Shown here: piece by piece, positions 1 through 11,267 of the stretch | Numbering within the stretch: the first letter of the stretch is position 1 | Layout: the number at the start of each line of letters is the position of its first letter | Origin: Blasia pusilla | Taxonomy: Eukaryota; Marchantiophyta; Marchantiopsida; Blasiales | Assembly (NCBI GenBank): GCA_050084515.1 | Contig: CM114271.1 | Location: 46,314,001 to 46,378,000 of the forward strand | Length of the DNA stretch: 64,000 bases | Reading direction: 5' to 3' | Position numbers and translations under genes: made by a program | The notes under the pieces: model-generated | Told to the model about the DNA's origin: nothing | The model's database searches: none | What the model saw: only the letters and a program-made list of their open reading frames with translations

Positions 1-960
1 AATCTCTTAGGTGACCTCTCTGCAAGCCATACTTGCGTAAACCCCTCTTCACCGTCTGCACAACTCTCTCCGCTAATCCATCCGCCTCGGGATGATCTCG
101 CGAAGTCATGCGATGGTCGATCAGCGCCTGATCACACAAGGCTTGGAACTCACTTCGAAACTGAATACCCTGGTCTGTCAACACCTCAGCCAGTGCGCCA
201 TAATGACTCATCACTCTATCAAGGAAGGTATAAGCTATTCCCTTACTTGCTTTGTCAGGCAATGCAACCAACTCGATCCACTTCGAGAAGTGCTCGACCA
301 TCACCAACACGACTGTGACGCTCCGTCAAAGGCAAAAGTCCTGCAAAATCTAAACTCCATCTATACCCTAAGCCCATGATCGGTAATGGATGCAACTGTG
401 GAGTTAGAGCATTGAATGATGCTCGGAACCAATCACACACCATGCACATGGCAAAAAACTGGTGAACGTCAGTCTGCATGCCTCGCCACCAAATCTGAAT
501 CTGGAGCAAGCAGTACGTCCGCTTCACCCCAAAGTGACCCAACTCCTCATGGGCATGCTGCACTAGTCGTGCTCTATGCAAAGGATGCGGCACTATGCGT
601 ACTCTTCCATCCTCCCAAACCCTCAAAACATGTGTCCCCTCCCAACGGAACCGTCTGGCCCGCTGTAGGATCCGATTCCGCCACGGTGCTCGCAAGGCTT
701 CCAGTACGAAGGTACTCCAAGACTACTCCATCATCATGAATATCTCGGCCATCTGTCGTCTCCTCATTGGCCTCGGGATCCAAGGACTCTCTACTAGACC
801 TCGCCATCAAAGTCTCCACACTCTGGCTCTCCATAGCCAACATGCCTAAATAGGTTGACGTGTGCCATCCTGGCAGTGACTCCTCATCACTCTCTCCATG
901 CCATCGAGCTCCAGTCGCATCTCGCTGACTCGGGCATGGGTTACGACTCAACCCATCTGC
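1..960 (-). pseudogene. Integrase, zinc-binding and N-terminal core part, copy 1 (cut by window edge)
   Basis: The integrase inserts the cDNA into chromosomes. An HHCC zinc-binding module lies at about 430-600 (His residues in HAHEELGHFG, Cys pair in CMVC). It is followed by the start of the core with GLGYRWSLDFAGLLPL. The frame then breaks, and a second frame continues the core towards position 1, including a TDQG-type motif. Comparison with 12016-12573 and 40880-41450 shows that the missing C-terminus would lie to the left of the window. It is a pseudogene because of the frameshift after the LPL segment. Confidence 0.8.
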
Positions 961-990
961 ATCCTGGTTGAGCGTCCCAGGTCTATGTAC

Positions 991-1362
991 CAGCTAAAAA
1001 TCATACTCTTGCAACAACAAAGCCCATCTCGCAAGCTTCCATGTAAGCTTGTCGGACTCCATCAACCACTTCAGTGGTTGATGATCAGTGATGACGGTAA
1101 AGGGATTTCCGAATAAGTAACACATGAAATGCGCGACAACCCACACTGTAGCCAAGCACTCACCCTCATACAAGCTATACTTTGCCTCTGTAGCATTGTT
1201 TGAGCGGCTAGCGTAAGCCACCACGAACTCTCTACCCTCATCATCATGCTGGGTGAGCACCGCTCGAAGCCCCAACATGCTCCAATCTGTGTGCAACTGG
1301 AAAGGACGCCTCCTGATTGGTCTCCTCAAGATGGACGCGAACGTTAACCTGTCCTTGAGCAA
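991..1362 (-). pseudogene. Retrotransposon RNase H domain, copy 1
   Basis: The segment reads as a Ty3-type RNase H: LHTDWSMLGLRAVLTQ near the N-terminus supplies the first catalytic Asp, then VAYASRSNNATEAKYS and ITDHQPLKWLM. The order and spacing match the RNase H that follows gypsy reverse transcriptase. It degrades the RNA strand of the hybrid during reverse transcription. It lies directly downstream of the reverse transcriptase on the same strand, in a shifted frame. A homologous piece is at 19128-19407. Confidence 0.85.
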
Positions 1363-1377
1363 CTGAAATGCTCGTTC

Positions 1378-2275
1378 CTACTCACCCCCTTGTACAACTC
1401 GTGATCCACCTTGGTCAGCAAGGTCAGCGGCTTTGCAATCGAACTGAATCCCTTGACGTACCACCGATAGAAGTTCTCCAATCCCATGAATGCGCGAACA
1501 CGGCTCACATCTGTAGGGCATGGAATGCATGAGATAGCCTCTACCTTTGTTTGTTGAACACCAAGGCCCCATGGGTATATTGTATGACCAAAGTACTCAA
1601 TCTGGTCGTAGAAGAACTTGCACTTGCCTTGATGTAGCTTCAGCCCATGTAATTGCAATCGTCAAAACACCTCCTCTAGATGTCGCTCATGCTCCTCAAC
1701 CGTGGCGCTAAAGACTACGATGTCATCAATATAACACCTAGCAAAATCCAAACCAACCAAGATCCTATCCATGACCCTCTGAAACTCATCCGGGGCATTC
1801 TTTAACCCAAATGATAAGAACCGCCTCTGTAACAAACAATCCTTCCCGTGAGGATCGATGCCCCAAAATGCCGTCTTCTGCCTGTCCTCCAATCTGATAG
1901 GCAGCTGATGGTATCCAAATCGCAAATCCAATGAACTAAAAACCTTTCCATGACCAATCGCATCAAAGATCTCCTCAGGGGTGGGCATGGCATACCTATC
2001 GGACTCCGTCTGCCGATTGATAGGTCGGTACTCCCCACATATCCGACTATCCGTCCAGTTGCCATGCACATCCTTCTTGGCGGGCGTGACACTGGCAGAT
2101 GCATACTCCCCATGCGACATCTCCACTAGTCCTGCTCCAACCAAGTCCTGGCTCCTACTCTGAATCAACGCCCTCTCCATATCACTGTACTTGTAGGGTC
2201 GTCAGAAGATCGGCGTATCACTCGACAACTCAATGCGGATCCCTGGTCCCTTCAGCGTACCCAAATCCTTCATGC
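1378..2275 (-). pseudogene. Ty3/gypsy reverse transcriptase, copy 1
   Basis: Canonical gypsy reverse transcriptase: an entry segment like MERALIQSRSQDLVGAGLVE, then VFSSLDLRFGYHQLPI, FLSFGLKNAPDEFQRVMD and the catalytic box CYIDDIVVFS, followed by KCKFFYDQIEYFGHTI and the thumb region. One in-frame stop falls just after the YIDD region (LEEVF then stop), and the reading then continues to about 1378. Upstream, at 2180-2340, the lead-in with SMKDLGTLKGPGIRIEL is also recognisable. It lies between the methyltransferase and the RNase H. Confidence 0.9.
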
Positions 2276-2339
2276 TAAATACAGAGCAACTCCTATAACT
2301 CCTAAGGAATTGATGTATTCGGCGCCGCTCTCCTCCTGT

Positions 2340-2705
2340 GAACTTAAGGCGCATATCTGGCTCCCAAGTCTCCATCATGACTACGGTAGGACTCTCCGAC
2401 GCGGATATCGGTGGTTGCTATGGTGCAACCCCGTCTCGAACAACAACACTCCACCGCTCTCATGTAGCCAACTGCAAACTCTGACCTCCTCCACATGTAG
2501 TGCACGGAACCACACTCGATGCTGTGGCTATCATCTCTTGGTGTACCTGCAAAACATCCCAAGAAGTCCAAGGGTGTCTCTCTCGATCTCCCCTAGTGTG
2601 TCGATCTTCTCGGGTCTCGCCCCCAGCCACTGCCTCCACCATCTCGGTAGGCATGGGGCTCACCAACGCAACTGTTGTGATCTGTCGCGATCTCATCCGA
2701 CGCTG
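2340..2705 (-). other. Linker between methyltransferase and reverse transcriptase, copy 1
   Basis: This coding linker joins the methyltransferase C-terminus to the reverse transcriptase. It is conserved in the copy near 29460-29800 and partly in the copy near 53090-53260 (shared DRERHPWTSWDV). A CxxC pair (PCTTCGGG) occurs near 2485. I recognise no named domain here. Confidence 0.5.
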
Positions 2706-3880
2706 CTCAACCACTCCCAAGTTCAAGATCCATATCAAGTAGTTCAGGTCCATTGCCTGACCCAAGACATGGCATCGTGATGCCTCTGATACTAACGGGA
2801 CTACTGTCACTCCTTGGAGAAATCCCATCGCCCGCTCTCTCTTGTCGGCATTGGGCTCCACCAACCTTTGAACGTGGTCATCCCAAACCAAGCAAGGACC
2901 GACCTCCTTGTATGCATAGGAAGCGGGAAAAATCACAAACGTGGGAAAGGCTGCCCGCGGCTTGCCTACCCTGTTGACCACAATCAATGGTGGTCGATCA
3001 TCGTGCCTCACTGCCTGTGATTGACGACTTGGATCCAGATGGAATCCACTAATAAATGGGAGGGGCGCTCCACTCTTGCATACGCCCTCCGTAACACCGC
3101 ATGGGGCACCAAGTTGGTCCACCATAGACGCGGACAATGGGCTCTATAATCTACACTCACCGCATCCAAGAACACTGCTGGGCCGATCCAGGCACGCACC
3201 TGATGAGCACTCGTCACCACCCGTGACGTGAAGTCTCCTAAGATGGGAACATTCTCCAGAATGTAGGCTGGAGAACGAGATTGGTGCTCCTACAACTGCC
3301 GTAAGACCTCAATATCTCCCAAAACAACATGGACCGAGTATCAGCCAACCCGCTGCCTCGTCCAGCACTCAATTGGCCTTGATATGGCCAACCAGAAATG
3401 ACCAAATCAATGGTCCCTACCCGCTCTAAGTCCTGAGCCCCCAACAACAAAATATCGCTCGGTAGGAAACTCTGGTATCCCTGTACCGCGGACGCAGACA
3501 ATTAGTCGGGAAAACATAGGTGTAACTACGACACATGTTGTAGTGAGATGCGCCTCGCAACATCATCACTCTCCAGATACAGGTACTATTGTACTCGCAC
3601 TCTTGCCTGCAAAACAACAACTAACCCGGTGCTTATCCCTCCAAAGAGGTCTAACACTTGAATACCCTTCTCCGAGATACACCACACAATAGGTGTGGTA
3701 TCCAAGGGTGTCATCGTAGCACTCCCTGCTACCTCGGGTTCCTCAGACCCGTCATGCTTTGGTGCAAACGCCTCGCTCCACGTGGTTTGCACGTGCTCAT
3801 CTGCCAATCGTCGAAGCTCCTCAATTGAGCCCCACAGCGGCACCTCTCCTCCACGGAATTATGCGGCTACCATAACACTC
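2705..3880 (-). pseudogene. C5-cytosine DNA methyltransferase domain in gypsy polyprotein, copy 1 (catalytic Cys lost)
   Basis: A domain of DNMT-type C5-cytosine methyltransferases, which transfer a methyl group from S-adenosylmethionine to cytosine. Motif I LDLFGGISTG is at about 3610-3640, motif IV lies at 3375-3395, motif VI ILENVP at about 3250, a target-recognition-like segment follows, and the C-terminal motif IX/X region is KRERAMGFLQG plus LGQAMDLNYL at about 2720-2800. Motif order is canonical, unlike the permuted plant DRM enzymes. The nucleophile is changed: GWPYQGQ has Tyr (codon 3382-3384) where the other two copies have Cys, a TGT to TAT change. Frameshifts separate motif I, motif IV and the C-terminal part, so this copy is dead. 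It sits between protease and reverse transcriptase. Confidence 0.88.
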
Positions 3881-3995
3881 CTCTCCATAGAAATGTCAGG
3901 AACGGGAGTATCCTCTGCATGGACATGTCCCTCAATCAAATCACTGCACATGTGAATTGAATGGGTAATGAGCTAAGGCGCCCATCACCTGACTG

Positions 3996-4834
3996 CTATC
4001 CTGGTCTGTAGGACGCTGACTCTTCCCAGTAATCTAGGGAAAACCCCATCGGGTATAACACTACTCCACCAACCAAGACGTCGTAGGACTGTGCATTAGT
4101 CACTATCGCCTTGGCTCGCACCATGGACTCATCTGTAGGATGTCCCGGGAGAATCCTCACCATGACCTCCTCTCGGGTGATATACTGTGTGATACTCGCT
4201 CCACCCAAGGATGTCCGTATCCGGAATGGATAACGCTCCACATCGGCTCTCGTCAAGCCTAATCCTCTGAATGACGCTTTCCCCAACATCAAGGGTTGCG
4301 CTCTTGAATCCAACAAGACGCGATGCGGACTGAAAGCTCTACCTCCGGGACTCACCAATTGGAAGACCTCTCCTTGGTTATCCAGAAACACAATACCAGG
4401 AGAAGCCATGGCACGCTCTATCGCGGGTCTAGCAGACATCTCCGCCATCCTAGCAGCCGCAACCTGCCATGAATCTGACATGGACGGCCCGAGGATTCGC
4501 TCCAAGGGCAGGTCCATCACCTCCTCTGCACTCACCTCTGAATGTGATGCAGGAACTCCAACTCCACGCCACATACCGTAGCGGCCAGCCGAAAAGCCTC
4601 GGCGGGCGTACTCCCCAATGTCATAACATCAAAAGCATAAAATAAAGGAGCGCAGTACACCATGGTCGCTGTCCCCAACAACGTGCTCAACACATGCCCC
4701 TCGTGAGCATCAACAATAGGAGTCGTCGCACTCACTTCTCCCATCGCCCTCCGTGCCTGCACACCAACAACGTCACCGACTCTCCAGGAACTCTGATCAT
4801 GACCCATCGATGGGGTCCTCATTGCCTCGGACAA
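3996..4834 (-). pseudogene. Retroviral-type aspartic protease region, copy 1
   Basis: The protease cuts the Gag-Pol polyprotein. The active-site segment reads VLLDSRAQPLMLGKA; the related copy at 31316-31525 keeps DSG, so the Gly-to-Arg change here would inactivate it. Downstream YDVLVGGVVLYPMGFSLDYW fits the C-terminal half of a retropepsin-like fold. The upstream part (4532-4834) is the Gag-protease linker, also conserved in the copies at 31541-31825 and 55113-55310. A frameshift near 4550 separates the two parts. Confidence 0.78.
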
Positions 4835-6300
4835 CGTGAAAGACTGAGGAAGCCTAGTCTATTTCTTGGCTTCCCCTCGTTGTGGATCCAACTCTGCGGC
4901 TGCTCTACGCGTCACAACTACGGCGGCCTCCATCTGGGCAACCCCGCACATCCAACCTGGATCCTCCATATCTCTAGCTTCTCCATATGATGTCGATGCC
5001 ACGGATCCAACGTTGGGTAATCTCAATGCCATAGCGGCAATCTGCTCTTGTAGTTGATGTATCTGAGCAACCATCGTAGCCTCACGCCCGACATCTCCCT
5101 CGACGCGTCTAGGTGGTAAGACTCTAACTCCTCCATGGGCAGCTCCACCACCCTGTCGGGCAACTCCAGCTCCTCGTCCCCCAACGGGACCACCTGGTGC
5201 ACAATCTCTAGGCCCACCCGGACCGGCTACTCGCTTTGGTGCCCTCTCTAGCCCTCGGTCCGGACGTAACTCAGGATGTAAACTGAAACACCTCGCGCAT
5301 GTATGACAATAGTCACACTGATAACCTCACGGTGCATCACCATCTCCTCCTCCATGAGGAAGCACACGTCCATGACCCTGACAAGTGCAATCGCGCTGAT
5401 GATGGGCTCCACCACATGACCAACAAGTAATAGTAGGTGGCTGCTACTGAGCCGCATATGAAGGCGCAGGTCTTTGTGGCACAACCTCCCGGTGTCCTCC
5501 TTGAGCTCGTGGTGTCACAATCGACCTATCTTGGAGTCCACGTTGCTGCACAGGTAGTGCAGACAATCGTGACTCCTCTCATCCAGAACCCATGGTGGCT
5601 ACGCTCTCCTCCGCCATGTTGCGCTCAATGTTCTCGGCGGTCCTAAAAACATCTGTTGACGTAGGGGAGGTGTTCATAAGAAGCACCCCTTCCCGCACCC
5701 GTGTCCGTAGGGTCCGGTCCAACATCGCGTACCATGACTGGATAGCGTGAGCCTCTATCACCCCGTGAGTGACGTTGATCAACCGGCGTAAGCGAGTGTA
5801 AGCCTCACACAAACTCTCACCTGGGTGCCTCTGGAAGTCGTGGATGCTCCGCAACTTCTCCGTCCGTACCCCTTGGTAGCTCGCCCTCAACTCAGCAAAG
5901 AACTCAACCAGAGGGTTGAACCTGGGACGAACCCAACTAGACGGTGCAACTGCTCCCGTGCAAGTGACCCCTCCTAAATGTCACTAGTGGAAGAGGAAGT
6001 AGCCTCTTCTGACTCCTCCTCCTCATCTGGGAATGGCTCCGTCCATGACACATAATGTGGGTCAAAGTAGAGCCTCCACGCCTCGATCTCACGTGCATAT
6101 CTCTGAGAGAACTCTTGATAATCATCCATGCTGGAACATACCGTTCCATGTTGTAAACGGACTGAACTCTCTAGAGTTCCTGGCCTGTTGGGAGTCGCAC
6201 CAACTCCTAAACTTTGCTATGAAATCGTGCAACTCAATCGTGCCTATTGCACCCTGCACCTGCAACCCTAAACCCTAAACCCTAAACCCTAAACCTACCT
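4835..6300 (-). pseudogene. Gag with zinc knuckles, copy 1
   Basis: Gag packages the element RNA. The segment at 5579-5890 resembles retrotransposon Gag (SIHDFQRHPGESLCEAYTRLRR, then IERNMAEES). It is followed by a knuckle-like CWSCGGAHHQRDC at about 5385-5425 and a second cluster near 5300. The second cluster has lost 12 bases relative to the copy near 55850, where spacing fits CX2CX4HX4C. A Gly/Pro/Arg-rich stretch follows, then a conserved tail ending near 4860. The N-terminal part (5937-6300) is in broken frames. Four telomere repeat units interrupt the N-terminal coding region at 6266-6293. Confidence 0.75.
6266..6293. repeat. Interstitial telomere repeat, four CCCTAAA units
   Basis: Four exact CCCTAAA units with partial units on both sides. 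This is the standard plant telomere repeat. The homologous part of the copy at 57390-57420 lacks it and runs straight through, so the repeat was gained in this copy after the element inserted. It lies inside degenerate gag sequence. Confidence 0.9.
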
Positions 6301-8570
6301 GAGCCTACGTGGTCCTCTACCCCGATCGTCCATCTCGTACGCCCAACTGGTAGGACCACTCACAATGTGTGGCGATATACTCACAAACTCCTCTACACGC
6401 TTCCCCTCGTCTAAAGACGACACAGAAGGAGATCGAGGTGGTCTCTCACGTGGAGACCCTCGAAACCTCACACCACTCCGGGTAAACCCTCTAGAGCTAC
6501 TCTCAGGTCCACTACCTCGCCTCTCAAAATCCTGAAAGGACGCCGTGATGACCCTCGTGCCCCTCTCACACGATCTTTCAACCTCGCGAGTAATCCCTCA
6601 ATCACTCATCCCAAACATGCAGCACTCGATCTACACTCTCCCTCCCCGAGATGTGTAACGTGCGGCAACAAGCGGCGTGGTGCGGCGAATTGACCAGACT
6701 ATCATCACATCGACAACCTACCCTCAACTCCGGACATCCCACACAGATCTATGTCCCCTAAACCACATATATAAATGATGCTCTCAACATCCACACACCC
6801 AATATCCCCAAATAAACTACCCAAATCCCAGTATCCCTCACACGTGCAAGATAAAGGACCACAATGGATAACCTGAACACATGTCGATGTCGCTCCTCAG
6901 CAACTGCAAATATCGACCAAAACTCGGTCGTGGAGATAACTCCTCCAATCATCAAGTCAAACTCCTCCCGTACTGACGTTGCTTAAAACTCCTTGATGGA
7001 CAGTGCGGTTCCAGCGGAACGGAACGGCTACGAACGGCATGACCCTCGATGGTGGGATGCGGCACTCGGCGGCATACCCTCCTCAATCAACAATAAACCC
7101 ACACTTTGCTCCACAATGACGGTGCGGTGCGGCCACGAGCGGCAATCCGCGGCGCGTTGCGGCTACGGGCGTCACGGGATAATACTCGATCGTCGTCGAG
7201 CGGCTATCAATCACAATATAGCAGCATGAAATCAAAACTCAAACACCATAACCGGAGGCCATCTACCATCACTGGTTGATGACAAAACTGCGATGACGGT
7301 GGCGGCCAACCAAAATACGTAGTGGCAGCGCAAGTGAGAGGATCAACGGTGGTTGTGGAAGACCCTCCACTTTGTAATGGCGGCAATGGCAACCAAAGGG
7401 TGGACAACGACCGAATGCAGCTGTGAGCAACGCTAGGCAACGGCAATGGCTAACGGTGGCCCGTGGCCGGTGGACCATTGACGGTGATGGTTGACCGTTG
7501 ACTAGTGACGGTGACTATGACGGCGACGGGCGCCGCCGGCGTGGCGGGTGGTTTAGGGTTTGAACAATTTAATCCTAAAAATTGCCTAGCAATGGCAGTT
7601 TTGCAAGATTGACCATAACTAAATGCAACTCCAAATTGCGCACCGTTTGTTGCACATCGTGCACAGCTTCACGATCTACAACAACGTCAAAAAATATTTG
7701 GAATTGGACATTCCAATAAAAACCAAAGGGGATTGTCGTAAAGCCCATTGTCTCTTTCTCCTAGACAAAATTTGGCAGCGCTTCCGCGCTGATTTCTCCC
7801 AACCAAAATGTAAAACCTGTAAAAATACAAACCAGCAAGCTACATGTTGCTCCCGAGAGCACCGGCATGGGGCAACCCGCCCCCATAATCAATTCCTATC
7901 AGAAATTGGGCAGCGCTTCTGCGCGCCACTCTTCCACACGAAAAATCGGCAAATGCAAAGAACAATCAAATCAGCCCTTGCTCCGGTGAGCACTCCCATG
8001 AGCCGGTCAATGGGGAACACGGTCCCCAACCTGCAAAAATAGGGAGTGACCAGCGAGCTCCCCCATGAAGCTCTCTCACTCTCTCTTTGTAAAGTAAGAT
8101 CCAATCTCTCTCTACACCATCTCACACCATAGCTCTCAAAGGTGTGCACTCTCTCTCATGTCAAACCAAACCCACTCTCCTAATGATAGGCTTGGGTTAC
8201 ACTCACAAGGCAAGGGACCATAGCTCCATCGCCTCATGCCAAAAGGTTCAACAAAGAGAGAATGAGCTCTTAAGCTCTCTCTCCTTGAAGTATACCCCTC
8301 CCCTCTCCCAAGCTCTCTCCATGATGTAGGAGGTCAAGGGCCACTTACCAAAAATAGAAAGTTGATCATATATTCAAAATGGTACTTACCTAAAATAATA
8401 AGTTCCTCAATATGGCTTCAAATGAGCCAAAACGAAGGGGAAACCTGCTCTCTCAGGTTTCTCGGGGCCTCAACAGGTCATCCTCGACCTACTGAGTGTG
8501 TCCTCCACTACTCACAAAGGCACTCTACTAGATCTCATAAATATATCCTAAAAGATATGACACTAGAAAC
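6300..8570 (-). mobile_element. 5-prime leader and LTR-derived sequence, copy 1
   Basis: Non-coding leader and LTR region of copy 1. The stretch 6300-7230 matches 57400-58383, and 7600-8570 matches about 62620-63610. The part near 8020-8560 is also found inverted at about 42060-42437, where it follows an integrase and PHD finger, showing that it is LTR sequence. The part near 7000-7560 is rich in short GGCG/ACGG motifs. I found no clear tRNA primer-binding site, so the LTR/leader border is not placed. Confidence 0.6.
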
Positions 8571-8629
8571 AGAGCACAAGAGCGAGAGGGAAAAGCCCGA
8601 AAACTAGATTGGAGGAGTGAGAGCGCGGG

Positions 8630-9095
8630 AGAACACGAGAGCGAAGGGGCGCTCGTGCTTGCTATTGTCGACGGCTAGGGAACCGAGGGAGAGCGCTTAA
8701 TTGTAGATGGTGCGAGGTGGGGAAGGGAGCTCGAATGCACATGTCGAGGGAGGGAGGCACGAAGGGGCGCTCGCTTGATTGCGGATGGCGAGAAGGCAAG
8801 GAGGAGGGCTTGCACACTCGCTTGACGGAGGTGGGAGGAGCGCAAGCACAAGGGTGCTCGCACTCGCTCAACTCGAGATGGAGAGGACTGCAAACAGGGA
8901 AGAGGTGGGCGAGGAGACCCTCGTAGAGTTGCAAGAGCAAGTGATTGAGATGGACAACAAGAAGGCAGGAAGGAGCGCGAGTGATCGAGAGCATAGGACG
9001 ATAAGTCGAGGAGGAGCGCGAGCACACGGGTGCTCGCGCTCGCTCGATTGCAGACGTGGAAGAGGCGGGAAAAAGACAATCGCGTAGGATCAAGA
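8630..9095. repeat. Degenerate GC-rich minisatellite
   Basis: A block of imperfect repeats built around GCTCG and GCGCT motifs, for example GGGTGCTCGCGCTCGCTCG near 9030 and related strings near 8770 and 8850. Open frames on both strands here are Arg/Ser/Pro-rich and low in complexity, so I do not call genes. It borders the right end of gypsy copy 1. Confidence 0.5.
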
Positions 9096-9099
9096 GCAG

Positions 9100-9655
9100 A
9101 GTAGCCCTCCGCTTAAGTGCTTCCGTGAGCGAGCCAGAGCGAAAATGGCCGGAGTGAGGTCTGCCCCAACCACCTCATTTTCCGCTCCAAGTGGCGATGA
9201 CGGGGGAAAGATTGTTAAAGGCCGCAACGAGATCTCACCGTCCTATCTCGCTGCCCTAAATTGTACAGTGGGAGGGCGAGACTTCTCGACGAGATTGCCC
9301 CATCCCATCTCGGTGACTTGAATCCAACGGCCTACAGGGTGGGATGGTTCGGGCGAGGTCAGACCGTTCGATCTTTACGCCTTCGATCTAACGGGGGCCT
9401 GAGGGAGGGCGCGCTTCTATGGCCGAGATTGGGCCGTCCGATCTAGCTGCCCCGGATCTGACGGTGGTGTTAACAATCTAGAGTGGGTGGATTTTGATCG
9501 TCACATCAGAAAAAAAGTTAGGACGATACAGATTCATTCACATCTATCGATCGTTCCCCCTTCTTTATATTTAAATTAAAATATATAATTTAAAATATAT
9601 GAAAAAATAAAAATGTAGTTTATATAATTTAGAATATAGTTAAAATTTTCTATGT
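9100..9655. other. Intergenic sequence, no gene seen
   Basis: Moderately GC-rich up to about 9480, with several short motifs of the CGATCTAACGG type, then AT-rich. No coding segment, RNA gene or mobile-element end was recognised. Confidence 0.4.
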
Positions 9656-9890
9656 AATCAATTTTTTCCTATTCTAATTCTAAAATACTTTCCCCCTTTT
9701 TCCATCCTCTTTCTTTTTCCCTTCCTTTCTCTTTAAAAAATTCCATAATCAATTATTTTCTTTTCCTATTCTAATTCTAATTTTCCCCTCTATTTTTACT
9801 CCCCTTTCCTTTTTTCCCTTCTTTTCTCTTTAAAAAAGATCTATAATCAATTCTTTTCTTTTCCTATTCTAATTTCATTAAAAAAAATTC
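9656..9890. repeat. AT/TC-rich tandem repeat, about three copies
   Basis: The string TTCCTATTCTAATT recurs near 9663, 9764 and 9859, preceded by TCTCTTTAAAAAA near 9729 and 9825. The spacing of about 95 bases points to an imperfect tandem repeat of roughly that unit length. No coding potential. Confidence 0.6.
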
Positions 9891-10542
9891 TCTACCATAT
9901 AGAAATTTCTAAATAAAATTCTAAATTGAATCTTCTTGCAGATACTACTTGCTCATGGTTACCTTCCCTTTTGTTTCCCAGTCTAATTTTATTTTATTTT
10001 TTTACAATTTTCCCTTGTTAATTTTCTTATGTGTGTTTTAACATATTACTCTATTATATATGCCCACAAAATGGCTGGGGGGATGGAAAATTGTGCACTT
10101 TGTGATATTACAAATTTACCTCTTAGCTAATGGTGAGGGGAAGCACCTCTCACTCCATCAATCCCAATATCTCCAACATATGGTGCCCAAATTCATTTAA
10201 TCTCTTTTTGTTGTTGTGTTTTTATTTGTCTTTTTGTTTCATTGCATATTTTTCATGTATCTATATAATTTATGGTTGGCCTTATTGTACAGACTCCCTC
10301 TTCCTTAAAAATCTTATGGCATTATCGATTATCGAAAAGTGCTTCGTGCCAAGGGCCAAAAAAGAAATGGAGCCATTTGTGCTCAAACCCTAGGAGAGCG
10401 AAGGAAACGACAACCTCATGTCCTCATTGAATCATCTCTCACGTATATTCAGCATATGGATGATAGATCGCACTTTCCATTCTAATGCTTTCTAGCCTTT
10501 ATAGCTTGCTCACCCTAATTAGTTTTGTATCATACTAACTAT
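9891..10542. other. AT-rich intergenic sequence
   Basis: AT-rich DNA without recognisable genes or element ends. A frame at 10130-10393 encodes a hydrophobic, Phe/Cys-rich peptide, but it has no recognisable family and probably arises from the AT-rich composition. Confidence 0.4.
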
Positions 10543-10678
10543 GTTGTGCGTATACTTATCGCTACACAACATACATCGTTCGTCACATCCAGACCACACA
10601 AAACCGATCTTCCCTACACACGGGTAGATCCACACATGTACAGAAATCAACTCATACATATACATGGAGATCACACAA
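10543..10678 (-). repeat. Duplicate of the first 135 bases of the gypsy LTR
   Basis: This segment matches 11133-11268 with scattered substitutions (shared strings include ACATACATCGTT and GATCTTCCCTACACA). It begins with the same LTR-start motif, so it is the start of a second LTR lying directly against the end of the first. It could be a truncated second LTR or a local duplication. Confidence 0.65.
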
Positions 10679-10684
10679 CAAAAA

Positions 10685-11267
10685 TGAAGAGTAGTAAAAA
10701 TGGCACATCCGGCCTAAAACTCCACTCCTCAATCTACATCGGCATATCGAGCCTCGTCCACCCTGTGCTATCAAGGAATCTAGACGCTAGCACCTAGTCC
10801 TAACTCACATTCATGAGAAAGATGGCTTGGGAAAGCAATCTTCCTCCCTTATATAGGGTTGGGAAGAGCCAAAAGGTTCTTCCCCTAAAAATAGCCATCC
10901 TCCTGGTAACCTAAGCGCACAGGTTACCAGGGGCGAGTGGCCTGCTCAACAAGTCATCCGGTTGTGAAAGACTTCAACAGGAAAGTTGTCAGAAATGATG
11001 TTCCTATCACAACGGACCTATCCTCAACCTCATTCAACACCTCGGGACAAAGTTACACTCAAGACAGTACGCTAGCTCCTATGCCCTATCCACGATAGAT
11101 CTCGAACTATCGGCTACTTAGATGTGACAGTTGTCGTGTGCATACACATCGCTACATAACATACATCGTTGGTCACATCCACACCACACAACATCGATCT
11201 TCCCTACACATGGGTAGATCCTCACATATAAAGAAATCAACTCATACATATATATGGAGATTACACA
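10685..11267 (-). repeat. 3-prime LTR of gypsy copy 2
   Basis: On the minus strand a polypurine tract (CTAGGGGGGCGG, 11269-11280) is followed by a 5-prime LTR start TGTGTAATCTCC. The same arrangement occurs near 40665. A TATA-like CTATATAAGG on the minus strand lies at about 10850-10858 and could be the promoter. The LTR end is placed at a CA near 10685, but this is uncertain, because a second LTR start (TGTGTGATCTCC) occurs at 10677. Confidence 0.6.

Larger units (their letters stand above)
1..8570 (-). mobile_element. Ty3/gypsy LTR retrotransposon encoding a DNA methyltransferase, copy 1
   Basis: This is a decayed Ty3/gypsy element read on the minus strand. From right to left it holds leader/LTR sequence, Gag, protease, a C5-cytosine methyltransferase, reverse transcriptase, RNase H and integrase; the left window edge cuts the integrase core. 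The same domain order recurs in the copies at 10.5-35 kb and 53-64 kb, so the methyltransferase belongs to the element and is not a nearby host gene. Many frames are broken by stops and small indels. The 3-prime LTR lies outside the window. The right boundary is set where similarity to the copy ending near 63670 stops, so it is approximate. Confidence 0.85.

Noticed and set aside
8662-9093. Ser/Arg/Pro-rich frame of 143 codons
   Set aside because: Caused by the GC-rich repeat; equally long frames exist on the other strand and other frames.
9656-9890. CRISPR-like array
   Set aside because: Three imperfect AT-rich tandem copies without unique spacers, in a plant genome.
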